From Apiosordaria backusii (lineage: Eukaryota; Ascomycota; Sordariomycetes; Sordariales; Lasiosphaeriaceae): a DNA stretch of 64,000 nucleotides. The stretch lies in the NCBI GenBank assembly GCA_030549205.1, contig JAUKTV010000009.1:1302001-1366000 (forward strand), read 5' to 3'. Shown here piece by piece: positions 59,037 to 64,000 of this stretch. The notes under the pieces are model-generated. The model saw only the letters and a list, made by a program, of their open reading frames with translations. It did no database searches and was not told the DNA's origin. Made by a program: the position numbers and the translations under genes. Positions within the stretch are counted from its first letter, which is position 1. Each line of letters starts with the position of its first letter.

Positions 59037-62000
59037 ATGAGCGCCCATGACATGTCCCTCCTGGGTGCGGGGGATGCCATGAGCATCGACGCCGGCATCC
59101 AGGGTATGCAGGGTATTCAAGGCATGGAGGGTGCCATGGCTCTCGATGATGTCGACCTCTTCGGAGATCCCGTCATGGATAATGCTCTTGGTGCCTTGCC
59201 TCTGCCATCTCGCCCTCCTCCGAATAAACAGCTTCAGCAGCGGCTTGATCAGCTCCGTACCCGGGGTTGCTCCCAGGGCATTGCTTGGGGCCGCGTAGGC
59301 AGCATAGCTTGTGTCTCAAAAGATGGCATGTCCGTTGATGTACGATACATTCGCTGCAATCCCGAAAACGGCGAATGGGATCTGAATCACCCAAACTCTT
59401 CTGGCACCATTTCACTGGGCCCTAGTCCGTCCTCTTTTATCTCGCTGCCTTCAGCGGGCGCCCCTATAGTCCACGTCGTCTGGGCACCTACCACCCACAT
59501 GCCCGACTTGGCCGTGATTGATGGTCTCGGTCGCATCACCATTCTCACCTTCCCCTTACAGATCAATCGACCCTATCCAGCGAGAAAATGGGATGCCGAT
59601 CCTGTGGACGATCTCCATAGCGTTGTCGGCTGTCACTGGTTGCCAATAGGTAACGCATCAAGCCCAAATCGAGGGGTGCGTGGTTATCTTTTGAAAACTT
59701 TGTTACCGACATTTGCTTACACTTTGTAGTTCCTTACCCAATGGAGTTCTGCACACTGGGCAGGCCCTGAATGCAAATACACTCACATGGCTCAGCCGGC
59801 CTTTGGGCCTTCACACCCCCACCCTGGGAGAAGCGCGTTAGTGTGTGTCACCACGAATGGTCTTCTCAGGCTGTTTTATCAGCACCATAATACCCGATAC
59901 GAGGAGACGGCTCTCGAGCTCGAGAGTGTGACGGCTGCGGATGATCTTATCACGCACGCTTCCTTCTGCTGTGATAGACGTAAGAGCCCACACTTGGAAT
60001 ACGGATCAGCCCTAAGCAAAACTAATCTTTTATATCAGAAAACACTCTCCTCATCGCTCTGGCAACGGCCTCAAAGCAGCTCAAGGTACTACGTATTGCT
60101 GTGAACTGGGGGACTCCCCCGGCCGATAAGCAGGTACACCCAGGGAGCATACAGCTGAGGCCCACGATGAAAGAGATGCATGTAGCCGCCATCAGTTGGT
60201 TCCAACATGGCCCAAGCGAGTCAGGCCTCGATTTTTCTATGGCACAGCTCTCGCATATTATAGCACTTCCGTCTTATATGGAGACCTCTAGCAATCCTCC
60301 GACCTTCGCTCCCGCAGTCGTGATCACGGTAAGGTCGTACCTGCCACATGAAACTTCACCCTACGACCAGGAACCTCAGAGCATCATTGATCGCTGGGAG
60401 GTTCTGAGTGATCAAGCCCAGACACCCCATCCGGCGTTTGAAAAACTAGGTTCCAGGAACGGTGCTGCGGCTGCTCCTCCGGTAAGTCTTTTTCCCGGTA
60501 ATGAAAACGCCGCAGCTAATGGTTACGCCAGACTATGACTAGGTTACGTAAGTTGGAGTCAGTTACAGTACCCAAGGTGATCATCTCGATACATGCGACT
60601 ACCATCCAGCTTGGAAAAGTCATTTGCCTCACTTGTAGCGATGGCACCATTCAGTATCGCGATCGGTACACCATGGCTGAAGTATTCACTGAGCATACTA
60701 CCGACAACATCATCAGCCCTCATCAGGTTGGGTTCCAGTTTGAGGATGCCACGCCGTGTAAGAGCCTATTCTAGGAGGTTTAAAGGTTGTCATAATATGT
60801 TTTTACTAACTTCCCAACTACTCAGGTTTCCAGGTCGCCTTCTCGCCAACCAATTTCTCGTTCGTCCAGACCTGCGAGGATGGTACATTGAAGTGGAATA
60901 GACTCCGCTACACAATGGGTGATTTAGGTCCCATTCAAGAGGGTACGTGTAGTAACACTCAATCGCTCACATAAATTACTCAACTAAATTTGCGGTCTAG
61001 TCCAACCGCGAGCCGTTTTGGCAGCTCTTACCACGGCTATCTCGTTCGCTTGGCAACAGCAAATGAGCTTCGATGACATTCTGGCAGTTGCCCGCCCCTT
61101 TACCCAGAATCCGAGTACGTATACCGCCGAGACTTGTACCGGTTATTTTCTAACAAAAGCTCCATCTCAGGGTTTACCAATGCTTGGCTCAAGGAGATTA
61201 TCTCGTTGCTTAGGACCGTGGTGGATTACTCCGAAGAACAGCATCAGCATGTCGATACCCTCATTCGGAACACTCAGTTACAGCACTGCCTCAGCCTTCT
61301 CAACCACTTCGGCTTCAACGGCACTTTTCAACCCAGGTCATTCCACGGAAAGTTTGCTTCGGTCGCTCTCAATCTGAGAAATATCATTGTTCTCATTGTA
61401 CTTGCGAACCACTCCTCAGCAAAGTCCAGCGCGGCCTTAAACCCTCTCGATGAATCAGAAGTTGTTGACACCCTTACCGGGTGCGCGGAGTGGGCGATCA
61501 GCTTGTTTTCGTGGCTAACGGACAGTCTTTTCAATTTAGTCGACGACCCCGAGTTCCTGGCGCTTTTGTCTGACCAGAAACGCTTCCAGGAATTAGCGAG
61601 CTACCTCCACGCCCGCAACGATGTTTCTGTGCATTTACTCCTTTGCTCATCGACACGAAGCTTACTCCAGGTTGCCTGCCGCCGGATTTCGGGCCTCGAG
61701 GAAATAAGCAACCGCGCCCTTTTGTACTACAAGGCTCACTCTGTTCCTAAAAATCAGCTTGCGCTTCATCATTCCTATCAAAGGATGCACCGCACCATTT
61801 CAGCTAGTCTCGTCAAACCCCAAGATCTCGAGCGCCTCTTGAGCACCCTGAGCAAGGAGATTTCCACAGCCTACCAAAGAACTCTCATCACAGTGGCCAA
61901 AAACAAGGAACAGCCGCCACCTGGAGCCACGGAACAACAACAACAACAATCTCAACAACGCGTAGACAACTTTGTCAAGACGGCGCAAAGCCGTTTCGAG

Positions 62001-62654
62001 CTGGAAATGCTCTGTGGAGCCTGCCCCCCCAACATTTTCCGCGAGATACTCGCCCGCCTGTTTACAACCACACTACCCGCGTTCAAGATGACCACGGATC
62101 CGGCCAAGCTATACTTTGCCAACTATGACCTGCTTGAGGTCATCGACGATGACAAGACGCTGCGTGCGCGGAAGGAGGCTGGAAAGCACGTGGATGTGTT
62201 TAGGCGGGTGGAGCTGATTGGTGGGCAGCACCAGCAGCAACAAACACAACAATCGTTCCCTCCCGCTGCTGCGAGCAATGGTCCTCCGGGAAAGAGCGGC
62301 GGAGAAAATATCAAGACGGAGCCGAATGTCGGTGGTGGTGGTGGTGCTGGCGGTGGTGGCATCAAGATGGGCAACACGCCTTCCTTGTCCTTGGGTTTGG
62401 CGACGGGTCCTACTGCCAATGCGGGCAATACTGCGAATGGTGCTCCCGCCGTCCCCATGACGCAAGTTAACAGCCCCCGCGAGGACGGCGCCGGGAATGC
62501 CCCTGCTCTCCGGTGGCGGCGGTGTGTTCGGTGCGCTTCGGTTATGGAGGACATCATGAACCAACGGCCTGGGTTTACTTATGTGCTAGCCCAGCAAAGA
62601 AAGTGCTGTTGCGGAGGATCCTGGACGCTGGTTGCAAATGGTGCTCTGGGGTAG
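59037..62654 (+). CDS. Mediator tail subunit Med16 (Sin4)
   Basis: Med16 belongs to the tail module of Mediator, which relays activators to RNA polymerase II. Seven exons (59037-59675, 59730-59979, 60039-60481, 60532-60757, 60826-60942, 61001-61114, 61171-62654) join to 1090 aa with matched phases. The N-terminal half has beta-propeller-like segments, including CEDGTLKWNRLRYTMGD (encoded by exon 5). The helical C-terminal half contains WLKEIISLLRTVVDYSEEQH and HGKFASVALNLRNI. The last about 45 residues carry a cysteine cluster (RCVRC, then RKCCCGGSW) that could bind zinc, as in other fungal Med16 ends. Gln-rich tracts near residue 852 and at 62226-62250, and a Gly-rich tract (62327-62360), interrupt the C-terminal half. 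The ATG at 59037 is the first in a plausible leader. Confidence 0.91.
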
Positions 62655-62885
62655 GGGGAGGTGTTTTGTCTATTCCTCTGCTATTTCAGACCTAGCGTTT
62701 CTCTCGCCACGGAGTCACACGTGGATAGATCGTTTTAAGCAGCCTACGGCAATTCGTTGTTCCTTGTTGGATGTCCAACCAGGAAGGAAGCATTGTGTTT
62801 TCATGTATCTCCGAGCGAGTTTTTTAATGAACATTTTCCCTTTTCCCTAATGTGCACATGCTATCATCTCCTATGGTTGTTTCCA
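62655..62885. other. MED16-DUF3500 convergent 3' region
   Basis: Only 231 bases separate the two stop codons, so the 3' UTRs are short or overlap. Confidence 0.6.
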
Positions 62886-63961
62886 TCACGGCTCCCATAG
62901 ATACTTCTGCTCTACCAACCCCTCCTTGATCAGCCCCCTCAGCGCCATGCCATAATCCCCTCCGTTCGGCGTCCTCAACAAGGTATGTATATGAAACTTT
63001 GCCGGCTCCTTATTCGTGAGGAAAACGCCGGAGTGGTGGTCAAACTCGACGAGCACGACAGGGCTCTGAATCCGGTAGTAAAACGGGTCGTGATCGCCAA
63101 ACCCGCCGATCCAGCAGAAGTACGTCTCGTGGTACCACTCTTTGAGTTGGCTCAAGCGGATCTCTCTCGCCTTGGAGGGGAGATAGAGGAGGTACTCGTC
63201 TAGTATCTGCGTCACCAAACCCTGTTGCGCCTGGTCCATCTCCGACACGAGGATCCCTTCATAAGGGACGACACGGTTGTCCCTGTACGCACCGCAGAGG
63301 TGTCTCTGATCGTCGTGGTTCCACCTCCCTTTTGGCATTTTCGGGTCCTTCAACTCTTTATACACCTGGGCGGTTTGTTGCTTCTCCCCGGGGAGGGATT
63401 GCATGAGCGCCAACCCGAGCTTTTCCTCCCTCTGCAGGATTTGTGTGCCTTTGTACGGCCCAGAGTCGATCATGTTTGGCTCTGCGCCTGTGAACCACGG
63501 GCTGATGACCACTTGGTCTTTGTAGAAGAATAAATTGAGGCAGAGGTGGTGGCCGTAGAAGGAGTAACCCCAGGGTGTGTCGGTGGAGGGCTGGCCGAAG
63601 AGGACGAAGTTGTAGGAGAACTCGTTGCAGATTTTGGGGGCGGAGACGAGCTCGCCTAGGAAGTGGTTGATTCTCATGGCGGAGATGGCTTTTTTGTAGC
63701 CTTCGGGGGAGAGGGAGGATTCGAGGATGGCGAGGACGGAGGTGCGGAGGGTGGGGGTGAGCTCGTCTAGGCGGATCCCTTTGTTGGAGAGGAGGAATTC
63801 GGGGTTGGACCAGGTGCGCCATTCGGGGGAGTCGATGTGGTGGAGGGTTGATTTGAGCTGGGAGGGGGAGAGGAGGGAGAGGAGGTGGTTGGTGGCGGTG
63901 ACGATGGAGGGGATGGGGATTTCTTCTGGGGTGAGGTGGAAGAGGTTTGGTTTTACGTTTC
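62886..63961 (-). CDS. DUF3500-family protein (5' end missing)
   Basis: This is a conserved protein of unknown biochemical function, found in bacteria and fungi. Family landmarks in order are SPEWRTWSN, the MRINHFLGEL segment, WGYSFYGHHLCLNLFFY, QVVISPWFTGAEP, YHETYFCWIGG, FYYRIQSPVVLVEFDHHSGV and HIHTLLRTPNGGDYG near the end. The repeated His, Trp and Asp residues suggest a metal or active site, but this is inference. The frame is open from the stop at 62886-62888 to a stop at 63996-63998. There is no Met before the family region except M in MRINHF (63677), which would cut off conserved sequence. I therefore place a splice acceptor at about 63962-63963 (CCAG), with the 5' exon or exons beyond the window. 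357 codons are visible. Confidence 0.85.
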
Positions 63962-64000
63962 CTGGTCGTGAATGGTGAGTTATGATGGACTGGGATTAAA

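Noticed and set aside
1..64000. CRISPR arrays, rRNA genes, insertion sequences and reverse-transcriptase or transposase motifs
   Set aside because: I looked for them and saw none. The window is ordinary fungal chromosomal DNA.

Overview
The window is nuclear DNA of a filamentous ascomycete, most likely a Sordariomycete close to Neurospora, Podospora or Chaetomium. The coding genes are interrupted by short introns, mostly 50-75 nt, with GTRNGT-like donors, CTAAC/CTGAC branch sites and YAG acceptors. Every recognisable protein is a conserved fungal housekeeping or regulatory protein. I rebuilt 13 genes on both strands by joining reading frames at these splice signals and checking each join against family motifs.

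Layout from left to right. 1-8126: an 8 kb stretch with no gene I can support. 8127-15102: DIS3 (exosome nuclease), convergent with NUG1 (pre-60S GTPase), which is divergent from a glycerol-phosphate/sugar-phosphate phosphatase. 15103-23682: a second gene-poor stretch of 8.6 kb upstream of a homeobox transcription factor (23683-25685). 28689-46050: a compact block with OS-4 (HOG-pathway MAPKKK) divergent from SLD3 (replication initiation), TRS65 (TRAPPII) divergent from PRP40 (U1 snRNP), and PRP40 convergent with RLI1/ABCE1 (ribosome recycling). 48202-62654: CHD1 (chromatin remodeller) convergent with an Hst3/Hst4-type sirtuin, which is divergent from MED16 (Mediator tail). 62886 to the right edge: a DUF3500-family gene, cut by the window end or by an intron near it.

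The genes do not form a cluster with one pathway. Most act in information processing: RNA decay, ribosome assembly and recycling, splicing, replication, chromatin and transcription. There is also one stress-signalling kinase and one vesicle-traffic subunit. From memory and unchecked, the N. crassa os-4 and CHD1 genes have close locus numbers, so this order may be old Sordariales synteny.

The most notable observations are: a 12-nt microexon in RLI1 that encodes an iron-sulphur ligand; introns with no stop and a length divisible by three in DIS3 and SLD3; a well-matched two-part inverted repeat at 18986-19048 in the gene-poor zone; and a DUF3500 protein of unknown function. I found no tRNA, rRNA, CRISPR array or recognisable transposon, and no previously undescribed multi-gene system.
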